The position numbers and the translations under genes were made by a program. A DNA stretch of 64,000 bases from Aquitalea palustris (GTDB taxonomy: Bacteria; Pseudomonadota; Gammaproteobacteria; Burkholderiales; Chromobacteriaceae): assembly GCF_003693445.1 (NCBI RefSeq), contig NZ_RFAR01000043.1, forward strand, positions 1 to 64,000, in the 5' to 3' direction. Below, one piece after another: positions 1-8,925 of the stretch (positions within the stretch are counted from its first letter, which is position 1; the number at the start of each line of letters is the position of its first letter). The notes beneath the pieces were generated by a model, which ran no database searches, was not told where the DNA came from, and saw only the letters and a list, made by a program, of their open reading frames with translations.

Positions 1-1277
1 GCATCTGCCGGCAGGCCGATGTTCACCGTATCGGTGGTCGCGCTGCCTTGCTCGGCCTTGTTGATGTAGCCGTCGTGGTTGGCATCGGTGGCGATGACCA
101 CAGTCGGTGCCGACGGCGCGGTGGTATCCAGCGTACCGCTGTCTTTACCCTGGCCGGAGGTATTACCCACGGCATCAGTCTGGGTGGCGGTGATGGTGAC
201 GGCGGCGTCCTGTGCCGGCGGCGTCATGCTGATGGTGACGGTGCCATTGCTGTAACTGCCGCTGACCGTGCCGTCAGCACCGGTCACGCTGCCGTCGCTA
301 TGTACCACCAGCGTGGTGGTATGGCCGCCATCGTTGACCACGATGGTGGCGCTGCCATTCTTGGCCAGATCGGCGGCATCCAGCTTGACGGTGGCTTCCA
401 CCTTGCCGTTGACCAGATCGCCAGCGCCAATCACGCCGTTGGGGTCATTATGTTCGGTGATGGTCACCGTCGGCGTTGCCGGCGGTGTGGTATCGATAAT
501 CGCAGTACCAGTAGCGCTGGCCGAGGAACCGGCCGCATTGGTACTGGTGGCAATCAGGGTATCGGTGCCATCCGGCAGCTTCGACGACGGCGTCAGCTGC
601 CAGTTGCCGTCACTGCCCACGACCGCGCTGCCAATCACTGTGCCGGCAGCATTGCTGACCACGACGGTCAGGCCGGGAATACCGGTACCGTGGATGGTGG
701 GGGTGGCGTTATTGGTGGCGCTGATGTTCTCGATGGAAACGCTGATGGGCGTGGTGCCGGCAGCGGCAGCTTGTGCCGGCGCAGTACTGAAAGTCTCACC
801 CTGCACGGTGGGTACAAGGACATCCGTCGTGGCGCTATTGTCCAGGCTGAGGCTGTTGAGGGTTTCGCTGATGCGCACCAGGCGGACAAAGCTGTGGCTG
901 CCTTCATCGGTGGCACCGCCTGCGTTCAGGCCGGCAGCAGCAGAGTCGAGCTGTGCCAGCGGATCCTGACCATTTTCCAGGGCGGCCAATACTTGTTGCG
1001 CTTCCGGGGCCAGCTTGGCCACGGCGGCCTCGCTCTTGTCGGTGCTTTGCGGCGTCAGGGTTTCGTCAGTCAGTGCCAGATCACGCGGGCCATCCACCGT
1101 AATACTGTCACCCCCGGCGCGGGAGACGGTCAGTGTGGCGCCATCCAGCAGCACGACATGCTCGCCCGGCTGAATGATGTCGCCTGCCTTCAGGATGCGC
1201 TCGTGCCCCTGGGCATCGATGACTTTGACAATACCGTGGATGGCAACAACCTGACCTTGGATGGCGGGGGCATTCAT
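1..1277 (-). CDS. LapA-type retention-module surface adhesin, N-terminal part (cut by window edge)
   Basis: Large repetitive surface adhesin exported by a type I system; only the first 425 or so residues are in the window and the frame runs open off the left edge. Residues 1-137 match the retention module of LapA-like proteins, which plugs the outer-membrane exporter and holds the adhesin at the cell surface. A small-residue stretch contains A113-A114-A115-G116, which fits the dialanine site cut by LapG proteases. After a linker, bacterial Ig-like repeats begin near residue 165 and recur near 255 and 385 (phrases such as TPPATPTVTI and TAPSAPTVVI). The start has AGGAG seven bases upstream. 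The secretion genes lie directly upstream on the same strand. Family assignment is strong; total length, ligand-binding domains and the C-terminal RTX secretion signal cannot be seen. Confidence 0.88.
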   Translation of the reverse strand, partial: MNAPAIQGQVVAIHGIVKVIDAQGHERILKAGDIIQPGEHVVLLDGATLTVSRAGGDSITVDGPRDLALTDETLTPQSTDKSEAAVAKLAPEAQQVLAALENGQDPLAQLDSAAAGLNAGGATDEGSHSFVRLVRISETLNSLSLDNSATTDVLVPTVQGETFSTAPAQAAAAGTTPISVSIENISATNNATPTIHGTGIPGLTVVVSNAAGTVIGSAVVGSDGNWQLTPSSKLPDGTDTLIATSTNAAGSSASATGTAIIDTTPPATPTVTITEHNDPNGVIGAGDLVNGKVEATVKLDAADLAKNGSATIVVNDGGHTTTLVVHSDGSVTGADGTVSGSYSNGTVTISMTPPAQDAAVTITATQTDAVGNTSGQGKDSGTLDTTAPSAPTVVIATDANHDGYINKAEQGSATTDTVNIGLPAD

Positions 1278-1293
1278 GACTGACTCCTGAAGA

Positions 1294-1309
1294 CGCAATA
1301 AGTATTGCG
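1294..1309 (-). promoter_or_regulatory. Inverted repeat in adhesin 5' leader
   Basis: CGCAATA and TATTGCG are separated by two bases, a perfect 7-bp inverted repeat just upstream of the adhesin ribosome-binding site. It could be an operator for the nearby regulator or an mRNA stem near the Shine-Dalgarno. No function can be assigned from sequence. Confidence 0.4.
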
Positions 1310-1392
1310 CCCAGATTAGTCAGGAGATTGGGAAAAACCTATTGTACCGAAGGGCAATTTCCTAATTAATTTCAGAAACTTCTCAGCGTTGT

Positions 1393-1433
1393 TTAAAAAC
1401 AAAGCCGCAGTACCAAGCAGGCACTACGGCTTT
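1393..1433 (-). terminator. Intrinsic terminator after the LuxR-type gene
   Basis: AAAGCCG...CGGCTTT forms an 11-bp stem with one mismatch. On the minus strand it is followed by TTTGTTTTT. It separates the secretion/regulator operon from the adhesin gene, so the adhesin probably has its own promoter in 1278-1392. Confidence 0.75.
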
Positions 1434-1454
1434 GCACACGGAACAGGGAGAAGG

Positions 1455-2063
1455 CTAGCCGCCGGTGAGCTTGAGCAGCAGCTGCAGCCGGTCTTCCACC
1501 CCGAATTTCTGGAATACCGAGGTCAGGTGCGCCTTGACCGTGCGCTCGGAAATATCCAGCAAGCGGGCAATCTCCTTGTTGGCCTTGCCCTGGCGCAGCG
1601 CCTCCACCACCGCCAGCTCGCGCTCGGACAATTTGGCGGCCAGCGGCGATGCCGGCGTTGCAGGCAGACGGCTGCCAAAGCGGGCGCACAACTGCTGCAT
1701 GATGCTGCGGCCCACCCAGGTGCCGCCAGCAGCAACTGTCTCGAACATCTGCTGCAGCAGGTCGCCCGTGCTCATGGCATGGGCATAGCCCACCGCGCCA
1801 CATTGCAGCCAGTACAAGCCTTCTCCATCGCTGGGCTGCGAGGACAGCGCCAGCACCCGGCAATGACGGCAGGCCTGGACGATGTCCTGCTCCGCCACGT
1901 GTTGCTGGGCCAGATCAAGCAGCACCAGGCTGTCGGCCGCCACGGCATGGCGGTTGAGCGCGGCCAGATCAGCCAGGCGCAAGGCATCTTGCAGGCCCAG
2001 GCTGTCGGCCCAGTAGTCGGCCAGCGCCGGGCTGGCGGTAATCAGGATCACACTGTCGCTCAT
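1455..2063 (-). CDS. LuxR/NarL-type response regulator with divergent receiver domain
   Basis: 202 residues. The C-terminal 60 residues are a clear LuxR-type helix-turn-helix (LSERELAVVEALRQGKANKEIA, then SERTVKAHLTSVFQKFGV). The N-terminal 120 residues fold like a receiver: LVLLDLA gives a possible phospho-accepting Asp near residue 50, but the usual acidic pair after the first strand is replaced by ITASPAL, so phosphorylation is doubtful. The ATG overlaps the stop of the membrane fusion gene (ATGA), so it is the third gene of the secretion operon. Inference: it controls the adjacent adhesin or the secretion operon. No sensor kinase lies in the window. Confidence 0.8.
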   Translation of the reverse strand: MSDSVILITASPALADYWADSLGLQDALRLADLAALNRHAVAADSLVLLDLAQQHVAEQDIVQACRHCRVLALSSQPSDGEGLYWLQCGAVGYAHAMSTGDLLQQMFETVAAGGTWVGRSIMQQLCARFGSRLPATPASPLAAKLSERELAVVEALRQGKANKEIARLLDISERTVKAHLTSVFQKFGVEDRLQLLLKLTGG

Positions 2064-3469
2064 CGTTCGGTCAAAGCCTCTGCCTTGGCGCGCAGCACCG
2101 GTTTCAACAGATAGGAAAGAATGCTCTTCTTGCCGGTCATGATGTCCACCTGGGCCACCATGCCCGGAATGATGGGCAGGTGCTTCTCGCCCAGCGCGCC
2201 CTGTTTGGTACGGACCTTGACGATATAAAAGGCATTGCCCTTGTCATCAGTCACCGTGTCGGCACCGATTTCCTGCAAGCTGCCCTCCATGCCGCCATAC
2301 ACGGTGTAGTCATAGGCGGTAAAGCGCACCATGGCGCGCTGGCCTGGGCGCAGGAAGGCGATGTCACGCGGCGAAACCCGGGTTTCGATCATCAGCGAAT
2401 CTTCCAGCGGCACGATTTCCAGAATGTCCTTGCCCGGCTGCACCACACCACCGATGGTGTTGACGAACAGGCGCTTGACCTCGCCCTTTACCGGCGAACG
2501 CACCTCGGACAGCTTCACCTTGTCGGCCAGGCCAGAGCTGCCGGCGGACAGGCTGTTGATCTTGCCCATGGTGTCGGACAGATCGGCACTGGCCTGATTG
2601 CGGAAATTCAGTTCCACTTCCTGGATTTTGTGATTGGCCTCGCTGATGGCCGCCTGCAGCTTGGGAATCTGCGCCCCGGCCATGTCGCGATCACCCTGAT
2701 AGCGCGATACATCGCGCTGCAGGCGCAGCAGGTCGACATCGGACACCGCGCCTGATTCCTTCAGCGGCTTGGTCACCGCCAGTTCACGCTGGGTCAGTTG
2801 CAGGCCTTGCTGGGCCTGTTCGTAACGGGCACGTACCTCACTCAATTCCTGCGTACGCTGGGTCACTTCCTGGTGGGCAATGGATACCGTAGCCTCCAGC
2901 TCACGGCGCTTGGTCAGGTACAGATCCATTTCCTGCTTGGCCACATCGGGCGCCTGTGTGGTGACCTCCTTCGGCAGCTCGAACGGCACATTGTTGGCGA
3001 TGGCCCGCAGCCGCGCCGCCTTGCCCAGCAGGGACAGGTATTGCGCCTGGTTTTCGTTGAGCGAGGAAACAAAGCGGGTATTGTCGATATTCAGCAGCAG
3101 TTGGCCTTTTTGCACGATCTGGCCTTCCTTCACCAGAATCTTCGACACCACGCCGCCGTCCAGGCTCTGGATATGCTGGTTTTGCGAAACCGGCACCACC
3201 TTGCCCTCGCCACGGGCCACTTCATCGATTTGCGAGAATGCCGCCCACAGCAGGGCCACCACCAGCAGGCCCAGCATGGTCCAGACAAATACCCGTGGCC
3301 GCCCCGGGCTTTGCTCCAGAATGGCCCAATCGCCGTCGGTGGCAAAATCCAAGCGGTCTTGCAGGTCGCGCGCGGCGGCCCAGTCCATCAGCTTGTCCCA
3401 GTAGGGCGCGGTTTTGTCCTGCCCGCGCACTATCCAGCCTTGCAGCTTTTGCTTCCAGGTCGTTTTCAT
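2060..3469 (-). CDS. Type I secretion membrane fusion protein (HlyD/LapC family)
   Basis: 469-residue periplasmic adaptor that bridges the inner-membrane ABC exporter and a TolC-like outer-membrane channel. A single membrane helix lies near residues 60-80 (VFVWTMLGLLVVALLWAAF), followed by a lipoyl/barrel half (GEGKVVPVSQNQHIQSLDGG), a long coiled coil at about 145-305 and the closing barrel with the HlyD signature near VRSPVKGEVKRLFVNTIGG. Start: an upstream TTG is also in frame, but the ATG at 3469 overlaps the stop of the ABC gene by one base and is preferred. The TolC partner is not in the window. Confidence 0.92.
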   Translation of the reverse strand: MKTTWKQKLQGWIVRGQDKTAPYWDKLMDWAAARDLQDRLDFATDGDWAILEQSPGRPRVFVWTMLGLLVVALLWAAFSQIDEVARGEGKVVPVSQNQHIQSLDGGVVSKILVKEGQIVQKGQLLLNIDNTRFVSSLNENQAQYLSLLGKAARLRAIANNVPFELPKEVTTQAPDVAKQEMDLYLTKRRELEATVSIAHQEVTQRTQELSEVRARYEQAQQGLQLTQRELAVTKPLKESGAVSDVDLLRLQRDVSRYQGDRDMAGAQIPKLQAAISEANHKIQEVELNFRNQASADLSDTMGKINSLSAGSSGLADKVKLSEVRSPVKGEVKRLFVNTIGGVVQPGKDILEIVPLEDSLMIETRVSPRDIAFLRPGQRAMVRFTAYDYTVYGGMEGSLQEIGADTVTDDKGNAFYIVKVRTKQGALGEKHLPIIPGMVAQVDIMTGKKSILSYLLKPVLRAKAEALTER

Positions 3470-5637
3470 CAATTCGCCCTCCCTACCTGGCCCTGCTGCA
3501 ATGCCTGAATCACAGCGGCTTTTTCGCCGTCGGCCACGATGGCACCGTTGTCGATCACGATCAGCCGGTCGGCCAGCTCCAGCAAGGCATTGTGGTGGGT
3601 CACCATGATCATGGTCTTGCCGGCCATCACCTTCACCAGCGTCTGCTTGATCTGGTTTTCGGTGCTGTTGTCCATATTGCTGGTCGGTTCGTCCATCAGC
3701 AGGATGGGCGGTGCATTCAGCAGCGCACGGGCGATGGTGACCGCCTTGCGCTGGCCGCCGGACAGCGAATCGCCGCGCTCGCCGATAATCATGTCAAAAC
3801 CCTGCGGATGGCCGTTGATGAACTCGGCCAGGCCGGCCAGTTCGGCAGCGGCGGCAATGCTGGCATCGTGCGCATGCGGTGCACCCATGGCGATGTTCTG
3901 GCGCAAGGTGCCATAGAACAGCACCGAATCCTGCGGCACATAGCCAATATGGCGGCGCAATTCGGCCGGATCGATCTGGTTGATATCGATGCCGTCAACC
4001 CGTACCGAACCTTCCGTTGGCCGGAACAGGCCGAGAATCAGCTTTTGCAAGGTAGTCTTGCCCGAGCCGACACGGCCGATGATCGCCACCCGTTCGCCCG
4101 CCTTGATCTTGAACGACACATTGCGCAAGGCCACTTGCGGATTGTCCGGGTAGCTGAAGGACACATTGCGGAATTCGATCTCACCCTGAAAGCTGGTGCG
4201 GTGGAAGAAGTTGGCATCCTGCTCGCGTTCCACCGGCATCTTCATGAAACCATCCAGCGAAGACAGCGAGGTCTTGGCATTGTGGTACTGGGTCAGCAGC
4301 CCCACCAGCTGGCCTAGCGGTGCCATGGCACGGCCAGACAACATTACCGCCGCAATCACCCCACCCTGCGAGGTATTGCCGTCCATGATCTGGTACACCC
4401 CCAGCACCAGCATCACGATGGACACCAGTTGGGTGATGAAGCCGGCAAAGGTATTGGCCGAGGTCGCCAGCAGCTTCAGCCGCGCCCCCACCTGGGCCAG
4501 ATACAAGGTGCCCTGCTCCCAGCGCCCTTGTTGCTGGCCTTCCGCCGCCAGGATCTTGATGGTTTCCAGGCCGGCCAGATTCTCCACCAGCTGCGCATTG
4601 CGCTGGGCCGAGGCACGCAGGGTGGCTTCGGTCAGCTCCTTCATCTTTTCCTGGATCAGCAAGGCAAACACGATCATCAGCACCCCGCCCACCACCACCG
4701 GCAAGGTCAGCAGCGGCGACACCCACAGGATGGCCAGCAGGAAAATCAGCACGAAAGGCAGGTCGATCAGCGCGGTGATGGAGGCCGAGGCGATGAAATC
4801 GCGCACCGTTTCAAAGGCACGCAAATTGGACGAAAACGCGCCCACCGAGGCCGGCCGCGCTTCCATGCGGATACCCAGCACCCGTTCCATGATCAGGCTG
4901 GACAGCGTCACATCCACCCGCTTGCTGGCCAGATCAATCAGATAAGCGCGGGTCATCTTCAGCAGGAAGTCGAAAATCAGCGCCAAGAGGCCGCCAATGG
5001 CCAGTACCCATAGCGTTTCCGTCGCCATGTTTGGCACCACACGGTCGTAGACATTCATCGACACCAGTGGAATGACCAGCGCAAACAGGTTGATCAGCAA
5101 GGCGGCAATCATCGAATCGCGATACAGCGGCAGGCCGCCGTAAACCGTCTGCCAGAACCAGTGGCGCGAACGGATTTCACCCAGCTCGGGCGCGCGGCGT
5201 TCGAAATTGAAGCGTGGTCGCACAAAAATGGCCAGACCGGCATATTTCTCCGCCAGATCAGCCAGCGGGATGCTGGTTTCCGCTTCGGTCAGCTCGGCAA
5301 AACTCACCCGCGCCATGCCGCTTTCGCGGTCGATGCCGCGCAGAATGCAGGCCTCGTCGCCGTGCAACAGCAGCACTGCCGGCAGCAGCTGCTCGCGCAG
5401 CTTGTCCAGCGGCTGGCGCACCACGCGTGAAGTCAGGCCGATGCGCCGCGCCGAGCGCGAAAACATCGAGGGATTCAGCCGGTTGTTGATCAGGGGAATA
5501 CCCGCCACCAACGACTCGCGGGTGGCATTGATGCCATAGGATCGCGCCAGCGCGAACAGGCAATCCAGCAAGGGGTCCAGATGAGTTGCCTGCAGGGGAA
5601 TGGAGCTATGTTGCGGTTCCGTGGAAGGGGAATGCAT
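3469..5637 (-). CDS. Type I secretion ABC transporter with C39-like domain (LapB family)
   Basis: 722 residues, typical length. Order: N-terminal C39-peptidase-like domain (about 15-140), six-helix ABC membrane domain (about 165-440), nucleotide-binding domain (about 480-715). Walker A is GRVGSGKTT, the signature LSGGQRK, Walker B ILLMDEPTSNMD, the switch His in VTHHN. The C39-like domain has a Cys in LLDCLFAL, but the expected His region reads GDEACILRGID without His. It is therefore probably a non-cleaving substrate-docking domain, as in HlyB- and LapB-type exporters. GAGGG lies six bases before the ATG. First gene of the three-gene operon; the likely cargo is the adhesin. Confidence 0.93.
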   Translation of the reverse strand: MHSPSTEPQHSSIPLQATHLDPLLDCLFALARSYGINATRESLVAGIPLINNRLNPSMFSRSARRIGLTSRVVRQPLDKLREQLLPAVLLLHGDEACILRGIDRESGMARVSFAELTEAETSIPLADLAEKYAGLAIFVRPRFNFERRAPELGEIRSRHWFWQTVYGGLPLYRDSMIAALLINLFALVIPLVSMNVYDRVVPNMATETLWVLAIGGLLALIFDFLLKMTRAYLIDLASKRVDVTLSSLIMERVLGIRMEARPASVGAFSSNLRAFETVRDFIASASITALIDLPFVLIFLLAILWVSPLLTLPVVVGGVLMIVFALLIQEKMKELTEATLRASAQRNAQLVENLAGLETIKILAAEGQQQGRWEQGTLYLAQVGARLKLLATSANTFAGFITQLVSIVMLVLGVYQIMDGNTSQGGVIAAVMLSGRAMAPLGQLVGLLTQYHNAKTSLSSLDGFMKMPVEREQDANFFHRTSFQGEIEFRNVSFSYPDNPQVALRNVSFKIKAGERVAIIGRVGSGKTTLQKLILGLFRPTEGSVRVDGIDINQIDPAELRRHIGYVPQDSVLFYGTLRQNIAMGAPHAHDASIAAAAELAGLAEFINGHPQGFDMIIGERGDSLSGGQRKAVTIARALLNAPPILLMDEPTSNMDNSTENQIKQTLVKVMAGKTMIMVTHHNALLELADRLIVIDNGAIVADGEKAAVIQALQQGQVGRAN

Positions 5638-5811
5638 GCGCTGCCCTCAATATGCTTTTGTTGTTGGCGGCTGTTTAGCGGGTCGCCGTTAATGCCGACA
5701 TTCTAATGGAAGCTTTTATATCGGCAAATTCTTTCAAATAATTAAAATAATTGATTAAAAAAACAAGAAAATTCTCTACAGACTTTCATCACTTTATTTA
5801 AATCTGCCGCT

Positions 5812-5844
5812 AAAAACAAAAACCTGCCATTAAAGACAGGTTTT
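5812..5844 (-). terminator. Intrinsic terminator after the DUF2069 gene
   Basis: AAAACCTG (5819-5826) pairs with CAGGTTTT (5837-5844); the minus-strand product continues into TTTTTGTTTTTA. It ends the his-tat transcription unit. The AT-rich stretch at 5690-5810 between it and the ABC transporter start shows no gene and probably holds the secretion operon promoter. Confidence 0.8.
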
Positions 5845-5867
5845 CGATCAATTACCGCAGCAAGCAC

Positions 5868-6215
5868 TCAATGTGCCGGGCGTTTGAAAGTACGGGCAAA
5901 ACCCAGCACACAGGCAAAAAACAGTACGCTGATGGCCACCTCGCACAAGGCCAGCGTCTGCGACAGGCCATGGTCAGCCCAGCTGCGCATGATGCCTTCG
6001 GTGAAGAAAGCCAGGATGAACATGCTGGACCACTGATAGGTATACAGCCGCTCTTTCAGGATGCCCATCAGCGGGGCCAGCAGCACCACCGCTTTGAGCG
6101 CCAGAAACGAGCCACCCGGCCGCAGCGGTGCCAGCCACAGCTCCCAGGCCAGGGTCAGCAGAATCAGCGCCACCAGACTGGCGGTGGCTCCATAGTGAAA
6201 CAGTTTGCGGTTCAT
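5868..6215 (-). CDS. DUF2069 family small membrane protein
   Basis: 115 residues with four predicted hydrophobic helices (LVALILLTLAWELWL, SFLALKAVVLLAPLMG, MFILAFFTEGIM, VAISVLFFACVLGF). Matches the DUF2069 family of conserved inner-membrane proteins, whose function is unknown. The ATG overlaps the tatC stop codon (ATGA), so it is translationally coupled as the last gene of the operon. A longer upstream reading frame exists but lies within tatC and was rejected. Confidence 0.8.
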   Translation of the reverse strand: MNRKLFHYGATASLVALILLTLAWELWLAPLRPGGSFLALKAVVLLAPLMGILKERLYTYQWSSMFILAFFTEGIMRSWADHGLSQTLALCEVAISVLFFACVLGFARTFKRPAH

Positions 6216-6955
6216 TTTTCCTGATTTCCGGCGGGTACGGCCGACGCGGGACGCGCCATGAATGCCGCCATGATGATGCCTGCTTCGTACAGCAACCACA
6301 GCGGCACCGCCAGCATGGTTTGCGACAAGACATCGGGGGGAGTCACCACCGCAGCCACCACGAAGGCGCCGACGATGACATAAGGCCGGCCCTCGCGCAG
6401 CTTGGCCACCGACACCACCCCCATGCGCACCAGCACGATGACGATGATGGGGACTTCAAAGGTGACGCCAAAGGCCATGAACATGCCCATGACGAAGGAC
6501 AAATACTTGTCGATGTCCGTCATCATGCTCACCCCGCTGGGCGTCATCATGGAAAAGAAGTGAAATGCCACCGGAAACACCAGGAAATAAGCAAAACTCA
6601 TCCCCAGCAAAAACAGCAGCACGCTGGCCACCACCAAGGGCAGGATCAGCTTCTTTTCATGGCTGTACAGCCCCGGGGCCACAAAGGCCCAGATCTGGTA
6701 CAGGGTATTGGGCAGCGAGATGAGGAAGGCCACCAGCATGGTGAGCTTCATCGGCACGAAAAAGGTGGCGGTAACTTCGGTGGCGATCATGCTGCCGCCA
6801 TTGGGCAGCGCATCCAGCAGCGGCTTGGCCAGCAGATGGTAGATGTCTCCAGACCAGTGAAACAGGCCAAGAAACACCAACAGCAGGCCGAGAATGGCGC
6901 GCACCAGCCGTGTACGCAATTCCAGCAGGTGGGCAAGCAGAGGTTGTTCGTTCAT
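6212..6955 (-). CDS. tatC: Sec-independent protein translocase TatC
   Basis: 247-residue six-helix receptor subunit of the twin-arginine translocase, which binds RR signal peptides of folded proteins. The N-terminus MNEQPLLAHLLELRTRL carries the conserved HLxELRxRL motif. Other family marks are the periplasmic FFVPMKLT region and GVTFEVPIIVIVLVRMGVV. The start overlaps the tatB stop (ATGA). Substrates are not evident here. Confidence 0.97.
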   Translation of the reverse strand: MNEQPLLAHLLELRTRLVRAILGLLLVFLGLFHWSGDIYHLLAKPLLDALPNGGSMIATEVTATFFVPMKLTMLVAFLISLPNTLYQIWAFVAPGLYSHEKKLILPLVVASVLLFLLGMSFAYFLVFPVAFHFFSMMTPSGVSMMTDIDKYLSFVMGMFMAFGVTFEVPIIVIVLVRMGVVSVAKLREGRPYVIVGAFVVAAVVTPPDVLSQTMLAVPLWLLYEAGIIMAAFMARPASAVPAGNQEK

Positions 6956-7464
6956 GCGTGAGGGCGGGATTCGGTAGCAGGCTGCGCAGCAGCCGGAGGA
7001 GGATCATCAAACAGGTCGAGCTGGTTTTCGTCGCGCGCTGGCGGTTCGGCCGCACTGTTTTCCACCACCAGGGCCGACACCACGGCCGCTGGCGCGGCAG
7101 CTGCCTCTAGATCAAGCGCGCCGTGAATGCTGCGTTCGGCTTCCACAAACGGAGCGCTGGCCTCGCCGGACAGCTGCTGCAACTGGGCGGACTGCTCGGC
7201 CATCACCTGGCGCACACCTTGCACCTCGGCCTCCATCTGCGACTTGAAGCTGTTGGCCGCATCCTGGATATCGTTGCGCAGGCCATCCAGCCCGCTCAGA
7301 TTGGCCTGCTGATGGATGTCGGCCTTGACGCTGGCAACGAAACGCTGCGCGCGCGCCACCAGCGCACCCAGCGTACGGGCCACGGTGGGCAGCCGCTCCG
7401 GCCCCAGCACCACCAGGGCCACGATGCCGATCAGGAGGATCTCACCAAAACTGATATCGAACAC
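6952..7464 (-). CDS. tatB: Sec-independent protein translocase TatB
   Basis: 170 residues. N-terminal membrane hairpin MFDISFGEILLIGIVALVVLGPERLP with the conserved Glu and GPERLP, an amphipathic helix and a long variable Ala/Glu-rich tail. It pairs with TatC as signal-peptide receptor. Start codon is GTG; there is no better ATG and the N-terminus matches the family exactly. Sits 15 bases after tatA. Confidence 0.95.
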   Translation of the reverse strand: MFDISFGEILLIGIVALVVLGPERLPTVARTLGALVARAQRFVASVKADIHQQANLSGLDGLRNDIQDAANSFKSQMEAEVQGVRQVMAEQSAQLQQLSGEASAPFVEAERSIHGALDLEAAAAPAAVVSALVVENSAAEPPARDENQLDLFDDPPPAAAQPATESRPHA

Positions 7465-7479
7465 GGCGCGCCCTGTGGG

Positions 7480-7683
7480 TTATTTCTTGTCGGTTTCGTT
7501 GTCGATGATGCGGCCAGATTCGGCAGGCTTGTCGGCCTTGTCGTTCTCGCCCTTCATGCCTTCCTTGAAGCCGCGCACCGCGCCGCCCAGGTCTTCACCC
7601 ACGTTTTTCAGTTTTTTGGTGCCGAAAATCAGCACCACGATCAACAGCACCACCAGCCAGTGCCAGATACTGAAAGAACCCAT
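7480..7683 (-). CDS. tatA: Sec-independent protein translocase TatA
   Basis: 67 residues, pore-forming subunit. One membrane helix ([19 protein letters not shown]) followed by the [14 protein letters not shown] amphipathic helix, a typical TatA/E pattern, then a charged tail. AAGGA lies seven bases before the ATG at 7683; a GTG six bases earlier is in frame but badly placed for the ribosome-binding site. Confidence 0.95.
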   Translation of the reverse strand: MGSFSIWHWLVVLLIVVLIFGTKKLKNVGEDLGGAVRGFKEGMKGENDKADKPAESGRIIDNETDKK

Positions 7684-7741
7684 TGCCACTTCCTTTCCAA
7701 ATAGTCTGGCGCGCCGGCAAGCGGCGCACCGTCAAAACCGT

Positions 7742-8065
7742 TCAGCCCTTGTGGCCGAAAACATGCACATGCAGGTGGAACACTTCCTGGCCGCCGCCAC
7801 GACCGGTATTGATGCCGGTCTTGAAGCCGGCGCTCATGCCCTGCTCTGCTGCCAGCTTCGGCACCAGGCCCATGATGCGGCCCAGCAAGGCTTCGTGTTC
7901 CGGGCCACAGTCGGCCAGCGAGGCCACATGCAGCTTGGGAATGATCAGGAAATGCACCGGCGCGATCGGGCGGATGTCATGAAAGGCGACGACATCGGCG
8001 TCTTCGTAAATCTTGTTGCAAGGGATGTCCCCTGCGGCGATCTTGCAGAAAATGCAGTCACTCAT
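7742..8065 (-). CDS. HIT family nucleotide-binding hydrolase (HinT-like)
   Basis: 107 residues. Begins MSDCIFCKIAAGDIP, typical of HinT purine nucleoside phosphoramidases, and ends with the histidine triad HLHVHVFG. Full length for the family. Lies between hisE and tatA, its usual place in betaproteobacteria. Cytoplasmic; the physiological substrate is not known from sequence. Confidence 0.93.
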   Translation of the reverse strand: MSDCIFCKIAAGDIPCNKIYEDADVVAFHDIRPIAPVHFLIIPKLHVASLADCGPEHEALLGRIMGLVPKLAAEQGMSAGFKTGINTGRGGGQEVFHLHVHVFGHKG

Positions 8066-8087
8066 TGCTTGGTCCTGTACGAAGGGT

Positions 8088-8408
8088 TCAGGAAGGACGG
8101 GAGGCTTTTTCGTCGATGCCGGAAATGCCCTCGCGGCGATGCAGCTCCATCAGCACATCTTCCGGGCGCAGGCCATGATAAGCCAGCAAGACCATGGTGT
8201 GAAACCACAGGTCAGCCACTTCGCGCACCAGATGCAGCTTGTCCTTGTCCTTGGAGGCCATCAGGGTTTCGGCGGCTTCTTCTGCCACTTTTTTCAGAAT
8301 GGCGTCTTCGCCCTTGTGAAACAGCGAGGCGACATAAGAGGACTGGGGGCTCGCTTCGCGGCGGGCTTCCAGCGTATCGGCAACCGTCTTGAGCACATCG
8401 AAGGTCAT
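8088..8408 (-). CDS. hisE: Phosphoribosyl-ATP pyrophosphatase
   Basis: 106 residues. Second step of histidine synthesis: hydrolyses PR-ATP to PR-AMP. MazG-like helical fold with [12 protein letters not shown] and [18 protein letters not shown], which carry the metal-binding acidic residues. Encoded separately from HisI, as usual in this group. It is preceded by 124 bases with no gene after hisI (8409-8532), an unusually long gap in this operon. Confidence 0.95.
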   Translation of the reverse strand: MTFDVLKTVADTLEARREASPQSSYVASLFHKGEDAILKKVAEEAAETLMASKDKDKLHLVREVADLWFHTMVLLAYHGLRPEDVLMELHRREGISGIDEKASRPS

Positions 8409-8532
8409 GATGCTTCACCTTTGCATACTGGGAATTCGGCAAGTATAGGCCGATTCGGACATCGGCCGTTAGCGCTTGGCATGGGCTGCCATTGTAGCGG
8501 CCGTGGCTGAGCGCGGTTTGATGCGGCGCAAC

Positions 8533-8925
8533 TCAATGCTTGTGCTGGTAGATGGCATCCGGGTCTTTGAGCACGGCATCCACCACCGTCCAGCCGCCCT
8601 GTTCAAAACGGCGATAGAAGCAGCTTTCACGTCCGGTATGGCAGGCAATGCCACCGGCTTGCTGGATCTGCATCACGATCACATCGCCGTCACAGTCCAG
8701 TCGCAGCTCCTGCACGGTTTGCAGGTGGCCGGATTCCTCACCCTTTTTCCACAGTTTCTGGCGCGAACGGCTCCAGTAGTGGGCAATGCCGGTGTCAGCG
8801 GTCAGTTGCAGGCTTTCCCGGTTCATCCAGGCCACCATCAGCACACGGCCAGTGGCACTGTCCTGGGCAATGGCGGTCACCAGGCCCTGGGCATCCCATT
8901 TGACTTCATCCAGCCAGTTGCTCAT
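8533..8925 (-). CDS. hisI: Phosphoribosyl-AMP cyclohydrolase
   Basis: 130 residues. Third step: opens the adenine ring of PR-AMP. Conserved signatures are [36 protein letters not shown] and the zinc Cys pair in [16 protein letters not shown]. The start overlaps the hisF stop (ATGA). Confidence 0.96.
   Translation of the reverse strand: MSNWLDEVKWDAQGLVTAIAQDSATGRVLMVAWMNRESLQLTADTGIAHYWSRSRQKLWKKGEESGHLQTVQELRLDCDGDVIVMQIQQAGGIACHTGRESCFYRRFEQGGWTVVDAVLKDPDAIYQHKH

Noticed and set aside
48-1283. Long plus-strand open frame opposite the adhesin gene
   Set aside because: Composition is Gly/His/Arg-rich and meaningless; the minus-strand frame encodes a retention module and Ig-like repeats with a good ribosome-binding site. 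Similar antisense frames over proS, leuA, ilvB, ctaD, hisD and phoR were dismissed for the same reason.
3469-5637. Active C39 peptidase in the ABC exporter
   Set aside because: A Cys is present, but the conserved His position is not filled, so a processing function is unlikely.
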